Shown here: positions 7,096 through 14,840 of the stretch, piece after piece
How positions within the stretch are numbered: position 1 is the stretch's first letter
Layout: each line of letters opens with the position of its first letter
Source of the DNA: CAYHPY01 sp964358485
GTDB taxonomy: Bacteria; Elusimicrobiota; Elusimicrobia; UBA1565; UBA9628
Assembly: GCA_964358485.1 (NCBI GenBank)
Contig: CAYHPY010000043.1
Location: 1 to 27,874 of the forward strand
Direction: 5' to 3'
DNA length: 27,874 nucleotides
Program-made: the position numbers and the translations under genes
The notes under the pieces: generated by a model
Told to the model about the DNA's origin: nothing
Seen by the model: only the letters and a program-made list of their open reading frames with translations
Database searches by the model: none

Positions 7096-8114
7096 ACCTC
7101 CAGCTCTTCCTGTCCGACCGCTGCAACATGGCCTGCGACTATTGCTTTCTGCGTCTCAACGAGGGGCCCGCGACGATTTTATCCGAAGCCGCCGCCCTGG
7201 GCGCGGTCCGCGGCCACCTGGCCCGCCATCCCGGCGGCGGGGCGCAAATCACCCTCTTGGGCGGCGAACCGACCCTGCATTTTCCGCTCATGACCGCCGT
7301 GGCCCGCGCCGCGCGGGGGGCGAAGGTCTCGGCCGCCACCAACGGGACCTTGCTTTGCCCGGAGAAGGCGGCCGAACTCTCCGCCCTTGGGGTGGAGTTG
7401 GCCGTGAGCGTGGACGGGGCGGCGGAGGGTCATGACCGGCACCGCCGCCTGCTCAAGGGAGGCTCCTCCCATGAAGAGATTCTCAAGGCCACGGAGGGCC
7501 TGGGACGCTCGAAGCTCCGGGCCAATATGGTGGTCGGGCCCGACACCGCGGGCGCCCTGCTGAGGAATTTGGAGGCCATGAGGGGGGCGGGCTGGAGAAG
7601 GCTTTCCTTCCATCTGGACGTGCGCGCGCGGTGGGATGAGGGCGCCCTTCGGGCGCTCTCGGTTTCCCTGGCCGGGGTGGAGCGCTATTTGGGAAGCGTG
7701 AACCGCAAGGGGGACGTCTTGGAACTGACCAACCTGGAAAGCTCCGCGGAAATCCATTCGGGCGGGGCGCACGGCTACGATGACGTCGTTTTGGGGGCGG
7801 ATGGGAAATATTATCCATGTGCATCGTTTTTGTCGAAACGGTACGGGGATTTGGGGGAATGGGTTTTGGGGGATGCCGAAAAAGGCCTCGATACGGAAAA
7901 GAGGGAACGGATCCACGGAAAAACGGAAAGAGAAATCCATGCCGCCCTAAAAGGGGGGCGGCATGGGATATGCCCTCGCGAAACCTATTTTCTGGATGTA
8001 CTCGCCGGCCGGGACCCCGCGCCCGCGGTGCGGGCGTTTCACCGCGCCGACATTTTACTCGGAGAGGCCTTTCTGCGCATCGCGGCCCACGCCCGGGAGG
8101 CCGTCCGTGGTTGA
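7092..8114 (+). CDS. Radical SAM enzyme with degenerate Twitch-like tail (rSAM-5)
   Basis: This is a 340-residue protein. The GTG start at 7092 forms a GTGA overlap with the preceding stop and puts the first cluster Cys at residue 11. Earlier starts would sit deep inside the preceding gene. The motif is C11, C15 and C18 (DRCNMACDYCF), with GGEP at 57-60 and SVDG at 106-109. It is a paralog of rSAM-1 along its whole length. Of the three C-terminal Cys in rSAM-1, the first is a Tyr here (Y229 in AHGYDDVVLG), while C243 and C294 remain. The auxiliary cluster may therefore be absent, labile or differently ligated. The last 300 bp are less GC-rich than the surroundings and contain a strong hairpin (7937-7966). 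The gene overlaps the next start by 8 bp. Confidence 0.87.
   Translation: MNLQLFLSDRCNMACDYCFLRLNEGPATILSEAAALGAVRGHLARHPGGGAQITLLGGEPTLHFPLMTAVARAARGAKVSAATNGTLLCPEKAAELSALGVELAVSVDGAAEGHDRHRRLLKGGSSHEEILKATEGLGRSKLRANMVVGPDTAGALLRNLEAMRGAGWRRLSFHLDVRARWDEGALRALSVSLAGVERYLGSVNRKGDVLELTNLESSAEIHSGGAHGYDDVVLGADGKYYPCASFLSKRYGDLGEWVLGDAEKGLDTEKRERIHGKTEREIHAALKGGRHGICPRETYFLDVLAGRDPAPAVRAFHRADILLGEAFLRIAAHAREAVRG
7937..7966 (+). other. Perfect 11-bp inverted repeat inside the rSAM-5 coding region
   Basis: The arms 7937-7947 (CCATGCCGCCC) and 7956-7966 (GGGCGGCATGG) are exact reverse complements separated by an 8-base loop. In mRNA this would form a stable GC-rich hairpin about 140 bases before the next start codon. 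It could influence mRNA stability or translation, or be incidental in GC-rich coding DNA. There is no T-tract, so it is not a standard terminator. Confidence 0.6.
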
Positions 8115-10923
8115 GGCCCAAGGCCTGGAGCTTGCCGTCGCGCAAGGGCGGTTTTCCGACGCCTTGGCCGCGGTGGCCCGGAGCCTGGGAAAATCCCCCG
8201 CGGGGCTCCCGGATTTCAGGCTGAAGGAAAGAGATCCTCGGCAAGATCTTCAATATGGAGAGAGCCTTCGCCTTTGCGAAGATCCGGGGCCCTACCGAAA
8301 GGCAAAAAATATTCTGGCCGCCGCGCGAAACCGGGGACAAAGGTCGCCGGCCATCCCGTTCCTGGCGGCCGTCGTGGATTCGTTCCTTGGAGATTTTTCC
8401 TCCGGGCGCAAGCCCTTGGATAAGATCGTTCGCGCCCGGACTGGTTGGGGCGCGGCCTGGGCCTGGCGGGGCGTTCGGCGCGCCCTGGCTTGCCGGGGGC
8501 GGCGGAGTCCGGAGGGCCTGCGCGAGGCCCTGGCGGACCTGGACCGCGCGGTGGCTCTGGGCTTCGGGGAGTTCGCCCTTCCCTGGCGGGCGGAAATCCG
8601 CCATGATCTGGACGACCGCGAGGGCGCCTTGGCCGATCTCGGCGCGTGCCTGAAAACCGCCCCCGGAAATCCCTGGGCCCGCGTGGAGTCCGGGGAGATT
8701 CTCTGCGAGCTCGGGCGATTCGACGAGGCCATGAAAATCTTCGACCGCCTGGCGGCCGATCGCCCGGACGCCGCCTGGGCCTTCGCCCTCAGAGGGCGGA
8801 CCTTGGCCACCACCGGCCGGGAAAAACAATCCCTCGCCGATCTGCGCCGGGGCATTTCCCTGGACCCGGCCTCGGCCGCCAACCGCGCCTGGCTTTCGGA
8901 AACGCTTCGCCGCTTGGGGCGCTACCGCGAGGCCCTGGCCCAACTCAACCGCGCCGTCTCCCTCAATCCGGGCTATGTTCTGGCCTGGGTCTGGCGGGGC
9001 CGAATGAAATTGATCCTGGGGCGCCCGGCGGACGCGCTGAAGGATTTGAACCGTGCCATCTCCAGGGACCCCCGCTATTTGCTGGCCTTCGCCTGGAGGG
9101 GGGAGGCGCTTTTTAAGCTCGGCCGCCGAGCCGCCGCGGCCCGGGATTTCAAGAAAATCGCGCCCATGGATCCCGGCAAGATCTGGAACCCGGCGCTCCC
9201 GGAGGGCCAGGCCGCCACGCCCGACTTGAGGCAAGCGGCTTGGCGCCGAAGCCGGAGGGCGCCCGTGGGAAAATACCGGCCCAAGGTGGCCGTCATGGCC
9301 GCCATGGCCCGGGGACGAAAACGGATGGACGCCGGAGATCTCCGGGGCGCCATCGCCCAATTCGGACGGGCCGAAGAGCTGGACCCCAATTGCGCGCAGG
9401 CCTTGCTCTACCGGGCGGGGCTCAAGCTCATCGCCGGGGATCAAGCCGGGGGCCTCCGGGACCTGCGGGCCATCTCGGACCTGGATCATTCCACCCTGCC
9501 CGCCTACCGGGATTTGACCACGCTCTCGGCCGAGGAGTTCCCGGCCTTGGTGGGCGGGGTCAACGCCGCGCTCAAGGCCGAGCCCGACTGCGCCTGGGCC
9601 TGGGTCCTGAGGGCGTTCTCCCTGCGCAGTCTGATGCGCTACGAAGAGGCGATCAAGGATTTGGACCGGGCCGTGGCCTTGGAGCCGAGGTCGGCGGCGC
9701 TTTGGGCCATGCGCTCCCGGGTCAAGCTGACCAACACCTTCGGTTTTTACGACGGGGTGTCGGACATGAAAAAAGCCGTGGCTCTGGCTCCGGATTGGGG
9801 CTGGCTCAATTGCTGGCTGGGCGAGGCCCTGCGCCACGCCGGGCGCTTCGGCGAGGCGCTGGCGGCGCTCGACCGCGGGGTGCGGCAGACTCCGGGCTAC
9901 CGGCGCGGCTGGGCCTGGCGGGGCGGGGTGCTCGTGGCCCTGGGGCGCCACCGGGAAGCCATCCGGTCCTTGGACCGGTCCTTGGCCTTCGATCCGATCT
10001 ACCATTACGATTTTGAATACACGGCCGATCAGAAATCCTGGGCCTACAATCAACGCCAGTTGGCGGACCGGGGGCTGGGAGACATCCCGGGCGCGTTGCG
10101 GGACCTCAACAAGGCGCATCAATTCGGACCTCGGTATCTCTGGGTCTATAATCCCCGAAACAAGCCCGCGGTTTTCGAGCGGGGGCTTCGGGAGCTCGAG
10201 GGCGCGTTGGCGCGCCGGCCCCGCCTGGCCTGGGCCCATGCCTGGAAAGGGCAGACCCTTCTTCAGATGGGTCGTTTGGAGGAGGCCGTGGAAAGCCTGG
10301 ACCGCGCGTTGTCGCTGTCGCCTTCGGGCTGGGCCTGGGCTTGGAAAGGGCGGGGCCTGCTCAACCTCGGCAAACCCGCCGAAGCCGCCGCGGCGCTCGA
10401 TCGCGCCGTGGCCGCCTCCCCGGATTACGCCCCGGCGTGGGGTTGGCGAGGGGAAGCCCGCCGCCTGCTGGGCCGCACCCGCGCCGCGGCCGAGGATTTC
10501 GGCAGGGCCCTCCGCCTGGACCACCGCTGTTCCTGGGCCTGGGCGGGCCGGGGGGAATGCCGCCTGGCCCTGGGGAGAATCGAGGAGGCCTCGAAGGATT
10601 TGGACCGCGCCGTCGGAATCTGCCCCGATTACGCCGAAGGCTACGCGTGGCGCGCCGAGGCCCGGCGGCTCTCCGGCGACGCGGCCGGGGCCTTGAAGGA
10701 CGCCGACGCGGCCATCGCCTTGAAGCCCGGCCTCATCAAGGTCTACGTGACGCGCTCGCTATTGCGGGGCGCCCGGGGCGACGCGGCGGGGCAGAACTCG
10801 GATTTGCGGCGGGCGTTGAAGTTGGATCCGAGCCTCTTGGAGCGGGCTCAGGAGCTGGACTTGCTGTCGAGCAAGGCCGCCAAGCGGGCCAAACAGGCTT
10901 TCCAACCTTCCTTATGCTCTTGA
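8107..10923 (+). CDS. Large TPR protein, 938 residues
   Basis: The GTG at 8107 overlaps the preceding gene by 8 bp. The protein reads VVEAQGLELAVAQGRFSDAL at its start and then consists almost wholly of TPR-like helices, many with W-x-W-R-G and LDP-type turns (for example around YVLAWVWRGRMKLILGR). There is no signal peptide, membrane segment or recognisable catalytic domain. A less regular stretch lies around residues 355-400 (between DPGKIWNPALPEG and a second block of TPRs). The last 25 residues are encoded in DNA that also encodes the 3' end of the minus-strand SRPBCC gene, and no earlier in-frame stop was found. TPR arrays mediate protein-protein or protein-peptide binding. A scaffold role for the radical SAM enzymes or the repeat peptide is inference. 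Confidence 0.85.
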   Translation: MVEAQGLELAVAQGRFSDALAAVARSLGKSPAGLPDFRLKERDPRQDLQYGESLRLCEDPGPYRKAKNILAAARNRGQRSPAIPFLAAVVDSFLGDFSSGRKPLDKIVRARTGWGAAWAWRGVRRALACRGRRSPEGLREALADLDRAVALGFGEFALPWRAEIRHDLDDREGALADLGACLKTAPGNPWARVESGEILCELGRFDEAMKIFDRLAADRPDAAWAFALRGRTLATTGREKQSLADLRRGISLDPASAANRAWLSETLRRLGRYREALAQLNRAVSLNPGYVLAWVWRGRMKLILGRPADALKDLNRAISRDPRYLLAFAWRGEALFKLGRRAAAARDFKKIAPMDPGKIWNPALPEGQAATPDLRQAAWRRSRRAPVGKYRPKVAVMAAMARGRKRMDAGDLRGAIAQFGRAEELDPNCAQALLYRAGLKLIAGDQAGGLRDLRAISDLDHSTLPAYRDLTTLSAEEFPALVGGVNAALKAEPDCAWAWVLRAFSLRSLMRYEEAIKDLDRAVALEPRSAALWAMRSRVKLTNTFGFYDGVSDMKKAVALAPDWGWLNCWLGEALRHAGRFGEALAALDRGVRQTPGYRRGWAWRGGVLVALGRHREAIRSLDRSLAFDPIYHYDFEYTADQKSWAYNQRQLADRGLGDIPGALRDLNKAHQFGPRYLWVYNPRNKPAVFERGLRELEGALARRPRLAWAHAWKGQTLLQMGRLEEAVESLDRALSLSPSGWAWAWKGRGLLNLGKPAEAAAALDRAVAASPDYAPAWGWRGEARRLLGRTRAAAEDFGRALRLDHRCSWAWAGRGECRLALGRIEEASKDLDRAVGICPDYAEGYAWRAEARRLSGDAAGALKDADAAIALKPGLIKVYVTRSLLRGARGDAAGQNSDLRRALKLDPSLLERAQELDLLSSKAAKRAKQAFQPSLCS

Positions 10924-11306
10924 AGGCTGGCGGCGTTGATGATGCGTTCCTGACGCACTGTGATCTCGGTGCCTTTGCCCGCCTCGGCGAAGCCCACGGT
11001 CACCAAATTCTCCCCGTGCTTGGGATTGCCCCAGGACCAGGAGTAGACCAGCTTCTTGTCGGCGGCGACCTCCTTGAAAGTGCCCTTGAGCTTGAGGTTG
11101 TCCCGGCCGGACTTCATCTGGATCAGGTAGGAGCCGCCCACCCGGACGTCGAGCTTGGAAACCTTGGTCCCGGCCGAGGGCGTCGGGTTGAACCATTTGG
11201 CCAATTCCGCCGAGGTGGTCCACGCCTTCCAAACGCGGGCGGGCGGGGCCTTGACCTTGGATTTGAGTTCGAAGGATTTTCCGGCGGAAGCGGTCGCTTT
11301 TGCCAT
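10848..11306 (-). CDS. AHSA1/SRPBCC-domain small protein
   Basis: This is a 152-residue minus-strand protein with the usual AHSA1-type SRPBCC layout. It has an N-terminal beta strand (FELKSKVKAPPARVWKAWTT), an ELAKWF helix, DVRVGGSY, a KLVYSWSW strand, GTEITVRQER, and a C-terminal helix ending HKEGWKACLARLAALL. This fold makes a hydrophobic cavity that binds small molecules or lipids; the family name comes from the Hsp90 ATPase activator Aha1, but most bacterial members have no known ligand. The ATG at 11306 sits directly behind a near-consensus promoter, which rules out longer upstream starts. It is the only clear minus-strand gene here. It overlaps the TPR gene at its 3' end by 76 bp and splits the plus-strand cluster in two. 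Whether it belongs to the pathway is unclear. Confidence 0.88.
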   Translation of the reverse strand: MAKATASAGKSFELKSKVKAPPARVWKAWTTSAELAKWFNPTPSAGTKVSKLDVRVGGSYLIQMKSGRDNLKLKGTFKEVAADKKLVYSWSWGNPKHGENLVTVGFAEAGKGTEITVRQERIINAASLQEHKEGWKACLARLAALLDSKSSS

Positions 11307-11314
11307 GGGCGGCG

Positions 11315-11344
11315 AGTATAGCATGCCGTCGGAAAAGGTGTCAA
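11315..11344 (-). promoter_or_regulatory. Near-consensus sigma70-type promoter for the SRPBCC gene
   Basis: On the minus strand TTGACA (11344-11339) is followed by an 18-base spacer and TATACT (11320-11315), with a TG one base upstream of the -10 element (extended -10). The predicted transcript start falls within about 0-2 bases of the ATG at 11306, so the mRNA would be essentially leaderless. The promoter lies inside the first codons of the oppositely oriented TPR gene. It is the best promoter match I found in the window. Confidence 0.75.
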
Positions 11345-12801
11345 CGGAGCTGTTGCGGGGTTTCCTGAAGGCCACGCTCGTCCATCGGCACGCCTTCGTG
11401 GGCTCGGCGCGGGAAACGGCCCTCATCGGAAGGGGGGGCCGGCTTCCCGAATCCCTGAAGGCCCTGCTCCGGGAACCCGCCGCCGCCGCCGCGGCGGGCG
11501 TCAAAAAACTTTTCGGGGCGGCGGGTTCGGGGAAATTCCTGCTGGAGGGCCTGCTGGACCGCTACGCCCATCCCAAGGGCATCGCTGATCTTAAGGCCTC
11601 CGCCGGGGCCCGGCCCTCTTTTTGGCCGGCCTGGGTGTGGCTCGGCTTGGCGTTGCTGCGGCGCTGTGAATTCGAAGGCGCCCGGGCCGTTCTCGACGAG
11701 CTTGTCCGCCTTCGCCCGGATTGGTCCTGGTCGTATCTTCTGCGCGGCGAGCTCGGGCGGGTCGGGATCGAATACCAGTCCTCTTTGCGCGATCACGACC
11801 GCGCCCTCGCCCTGGATCCCGAAAACGCCTGGGCCTGGGCGTTTCGGTCCCGGGTGCGATTCCAAGCCGGCCCCGACCGGGAGGCGCTTCGGGATCTGGA
11901 CCGCGCCGTGGCGTTGAGCCCCAAGGAAGGCTGGCTCCGGGCCTGGCGCGGCGACGCGCGCCGCAAGCTCGGGGACCTCAAGGGGGCCCGGGAGGATTTG
12001 GCGGCCGCGCTCAAGTCGGAACCTTCCTACGACCGGACCTATCTTTGGCTCGGCAAGGTCTTGGAGAGCGCCGGGGATTTGAAGGGCGCGCGGCGCGTGC
12101 TGACCGAGGGCCTGCGGCGCTGTCCCTATTTCGAGAAGGCCTTGGCCCAGCGCGCATCGGTCCACAAACGCCTGGGAAAAGTTCCCGAGGCCATCCAGGA
12201 TCTTAATCGAGCGGCGGCGATCAATCACCGGCACGGCTGGCTGGGTTCCTGGACCGTGGAGCCCGCGCCCCTGCGCCCCGATCAGCGCGCCGCCTTGGAT
12301 GTCCTTGAATCATATGCCGACCGGCATCCCAAGGCCGCCTGGGCCTTGGCCTGGCGCGGCGAGGCGCGGAGTCAGGTCGGGAATTTGTTCGACGCCCTTT
12401 CGGATTTGGACCGGGCCCTGGCCCTCAGGCCTTTGGCCTGGGTCCTGGCCTGGAAGGGCGAGGTTTTGGCCAAAATGGGAAAGGCCCCGGAGGCCCTGCG
12501 GGTCTTGAACCGCGCCGCCGCGCTGGACCCCTCCTACGGCCGGACTCGCGCCTGGAAAGGACGGGTTTTGTTCCTCCTGGGGCGCCCCGCCGAGGCCGCA
12601 GCCGAGTTGGATCGGGCCGTGGGCGATTCCATGATCGAATATTCCTGGATCTATTACTGGCGGGCTTTGGCCCACCGGGAGTTGGGCTCGGAGCTTGCGG
12701 CCAAGCGCGACGCCGTGGCCGCCGTTTCCTTGGAGCCGACGTGTCCCGCATTCCGGGAGCTTTTGCGCGCGGTGCGCGGCAAGGCGGCGGTTTCAGCATG
12801 A
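11323..12801 (+). CDS. TPR protein, paralog of the TPR half of the fusion protein
   Basis: This is a 492-residue protein from the ATG at 11323, with a weak GGCGAG purine stretch upstream. An in-frame ATG at 11305 would add six residues and overlap the minus-strand start codon. It parallels the N-terminal half of the 1256-residue fusion protein: LLRGFLKATLVHRHA matches LLRGALKANLVHHLA, NHRHGWLGSWTVE matches NHRNDWLGAWRVE, and IEYSWIYYWRA matches IEYSWILAWRG. It has no radical SAM domain, so it is either a truncated duplicate or the free version of the scaffold. Repeats are canonical TPRs with LDRAL and LDP turns. The stop overlaps the next ATG (ATGA). How transcription reaches it is unclear, because the preceding plus-strand gene ends 400 bp upstream. 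Confidence 0.85.
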   Translation: MPSEKVSTELLRGFLKATLVHRHAFVGSARETALIGRGGRLPESLKALLREPAAAAAAGVKKLFGAAGSGKFLLEGLLDRYAHPKGIADLKASAGARPSFWPAWVWLGLALLRRCEFEGARAVLDELVRLRPDWSWSYLLRGELGRVGIEYQSSLRDHDRALALDPENAWAWAFRSRVRFQAGPDREALRDLDRAVALSPKEGWLRAWRGDARRKLGDLKGAREDLAAALKSEPSYDRTYLWLGKVLESAGDLKGARRVLTEGLRRCPYFEKALAQRASVHKRLGKVPEAIQDLNRAAAINHRHGWLGSWTVEPAPLRPDQRAALDVLESYADRHPKAAWALAWRGEARSQVGNLFDALSDLDRALALRPLAWVLAWKGEVLAKMGKAPEALRVLNRAAALDPSYGRTRAWKGRVLFLLGRPAEAAAELDRAVGDSMIEYSWIYYWRALAHRELGSELAAKRDAVAAVSLEPTCPAFRELLRAVRGKAAVSA

Positions 12802-14840
12802 AAACCGCGGAAACCGCGGTCGCGCGCGCCCTGGAGCGGCTGGGCCACCGGGAAGTGCTGGAGGATTTCGGCGCCCGTTTCCCCGTCCCCCACAGCCCCC
12901 GCTACGAGCTCCATTACTTCCGGGCCGTGCATCGCGGCCAGTTGACGGCCCTGGCCGTCCGGATCGAGCCGGGCGCGCGGGCCGGAAGGGTGAAAAGCCT
13001 GGTGCTTCGAGGGCGTCTTCGGCGGCTTTTGGGCGACGCGGCGGGGGCGATTGGAGATTTTCGGAAGGCTTTGTCGTTGGACGGCGCCGCCCCGGAGGCG
13101 CATCTGTTTCTCGGCGAGGCCCTGTTGAATCGGCCGGAAGCGGTGGAATGTCTTTCCAGGGCGGCGGCTCAAGACCCAAAATCCCCTTGGCCGTTTTTAT
13201 ACCGGGGCGCGGCGAACTTGATGACCGGAAATCTCAAAGCCGCGACTAGGGATCTGGAAACTTTTACTTGCCGGCGTCCAAAGACATGTTTGGGATATTT
13301 ACTTTTGGGGCTTTCTTTAAAAAAGATTCCTTCCGCCCTTCGGGCGTTTGCAGGAGCCGCCAAAAACGATCCGACTTGCTCCGCCGCCTGGATTCTCCTG
13401 GCCCGCCTTCAAAAAGGAAAGGAGGCGGCGCGGACCTGGGAGCGGGCCTTCGACGCCGAGCCGGACTACGCCCACATCGCCCTCTACCGGTGGGGACCCG
13501 AGCGGCCGTGGACCGGATTTTTGGAGGAGCTCGGCGCTTACGCGCTGGACGGCGCGCGTTTTCGCTCCCTGTGCGCCCGCCATCTGCGGGAGGACATCCG
13601 GCTCTCCCCCTATCATTACGAGGCCTTGGATCGCGCCGCGCGTCTGCTCAAGCTCCACCCGGGCCGCGCCTGGTCCTTGGCTCTAGCCGGACGGGCCCTG
13701 TGCCGCCTTCCGCAAGGCGCGCCCGAGGCCTCCGGGGCCCGCGCCCTCCTGGACCGAACGGTTCGGCTCCTTCCCAAGCGGGGCTGGGTCTACGCGTGGC
13801 GCGCCTTGGCCGACCTTCGCGAGGGGCGCCGGGACCGGGCCCTCGCGGACATGAACGAGGCCCTGGCCCTGGATCCGTTTTACTACCGCACCTATGCCTG
13901 GAGGGGGGGCCTGCTCCGCCGACAGGGGAAAGTCCGCGCGGCCCTCAATGACCTGGACCGCGCCCTGGAAGTGGACGACCTCTACCCCTTCTCCTGGCAC
14001 GAGCGGTCCCTGGCCCGCCGCGCCCTCGGCGATTGGCTGGGCGCGGCCCAGGATCTGGACCGTGCCTTTCTGCTCGATTTCCGTTACTCTTGGGTTTTTT
14101 CCGCCGCCCGGGAGGCGGGGGCGGAGGAATTGGCGCGGGGAGCCGGACAATTGGCGGCCGCGGTCAAGCGCCACCCCCAGTCCGCTTCCTTGCGCGCTTG
14201 GAGCGGGGAACTGCGCCTGCGCGCCGGGGATCATTCCGGCGCCCTCCGGGAGTTGGAGGGCGCGGCGCGCCTGGATCCCAATCACGGCGTCGCTCAGGCG
14301 TGGTTGGGAAAGGCGCTTCTGGAAGCCGGGCTTTACGATCAGGCCGAGCGCGTCCTGCGCCGGGCCGCGCAGCTCGAGCCCCGCGCCCCGATTTTTCGGG
14401 GGTGGCAGGCGGAGGCGCGCGAAAAAGCGGGCCGCCCGGACTCGGCTCTGGCCCTCCTGGACGGCGTTCTCAAGGACCATCCCAATCTCTGGTGGGTGCA
14501 TCAAGCCCGCGCGCGGTGCCAATTGGCCGCGGGCCGCCCCCGCCTGGCCTTGCTCGAGGCTGAGCGTTCCCTGGTCCGGGAGGGGCGAAGCGCCGAGGGC
14601 TATTACCTGAAGGCTCTGGCCCAATTGGCGTTGGGGCGCCTGCCCGCCGCCGAGGCCGGCGTCGAACGCGCCCTCTCCATCTCCCCGCATCTGGGCCGCG
14701 CGTATGCCCTGCGGGCCGAGATTCGCCGCCGCCGCGGACGCCCCGACGCCGCGCTGGAAGATTACCGGACCGTGCGGGATAAGTTTCCGTACTTGCTCAA
14801 TGAGGAGGAGCGGACGCGCGTGAGCGCTCTGCTGGCATGA
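12798..14840 (+). CDS. TPR protein, first of three tandem paralogs (680 residues)
   Basis: The ATG of an ATGA overlap starts a 680-residue protein. Its N-terminal module (about residues 8-50, ending YELHYFRAVHRG) is not TPR-like and recurs in the next two genes. Irregular repeats follow, then a strongly conserved core with HERSLARRALGDW at residues 401-413. More TPRs follow, and the C-terminal signature FPYLLNEEERTR begins at residue 663. No signal peptide or catalytic motif is visible. A stretch around 13195-13335 is clearly less GC-rich than its surroundings. Length, order and signatures match the two downstream copies, so tandem duplication with divergence is clear. Function unknown; binding or scaffolding is inferred from the TPRs. 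Confidence 0.87.
   Translation: MKTAETAVARALERLGHREVLEDFGARFPVPHSPRYELHYFRAVHRGQLTALAVRIEPGARAGRVKSLVLRGRLRRLLGDAAGAIGDFRKALSLDGAAPEAHLFLGEALLNRPEAVECLSRAAAQDPKSPWPFLYRGAANLMTGNLKAATRDLETFTCRRPKTCLGYLLLGLSLKKIPSALRAFAGAAKNDPTCSAAWILLARLQKGKEAARTWERAFDAEPDYAHIALYRWGPERPWTGFLEELGAYALDGARFRSLCARHLREDIRLSPYHYEALDRAARLLKLHPGRAWSLALAGRALCRLPQGAPEASGARALLDRTVRLLPKRGWVYAWRALADLREGRRDRALADMNEALALDPFYYRTYAWRGGLLRRQGKVRAALNDLDRALEVDDLYPFSWHERSLARRALGDWLGAAQDLDRAFLLDFRYSWVFSAAREAGAEELARGAGQLAAAVKRHPQSASLRAWSGELRLRAGDHSGALRELEGAARLDPNHGVAQAWLGKALLEAGLYDQAERVLRRAAQLEPRAPIFRGWQAEAREKAGRPDSALALLDGVLKDHPNLWWVHQARARCQLAAGRPRLALLEAERSLVREGRSAEGYYLKALAQLALGRLPAAEAGVERALSISPHLGRAYALRAEIRRRRGRPDAALEDYRTVRDKFPYLLNEEERTRVSALLA

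Noticed and set aside
7483..10524. A 1013-codon open frame on the minus strand opposite rSAM-5 and the TPR gene
   Set aside because: It is a mirror of GC-rich plus-strand codons. The predicted protein is low-complexity (Gly/Pro/Arg/Gln-rich) with no domain, while the plus strand encodes clear radical SAM and TPR sequences.
10936..10964. Plus-strand promoter TTGATG-N17-TGTGAT for the second arm
   Set aside because: Only 4 of 6 matches in each element, inside the SRPBCC coding region and far from the next start. This is within chance expectation.
11307..11504. Longer N-terminus for the minus-strand SRPBCC protein
   Set aside because: The extension is Ala/Arg/Ser-rich, crosses the TPR gene's head and contains the near-consensus promoter. 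The SRPBCC fold begins right after the ATG at 11306.
12741..12797. Earlier start for the first tandem TPR paralog
   Set aside because: It would overlap the preceding gene by 61 bp. The ATGA start at 12798 matches the lengths of the two sister genes.
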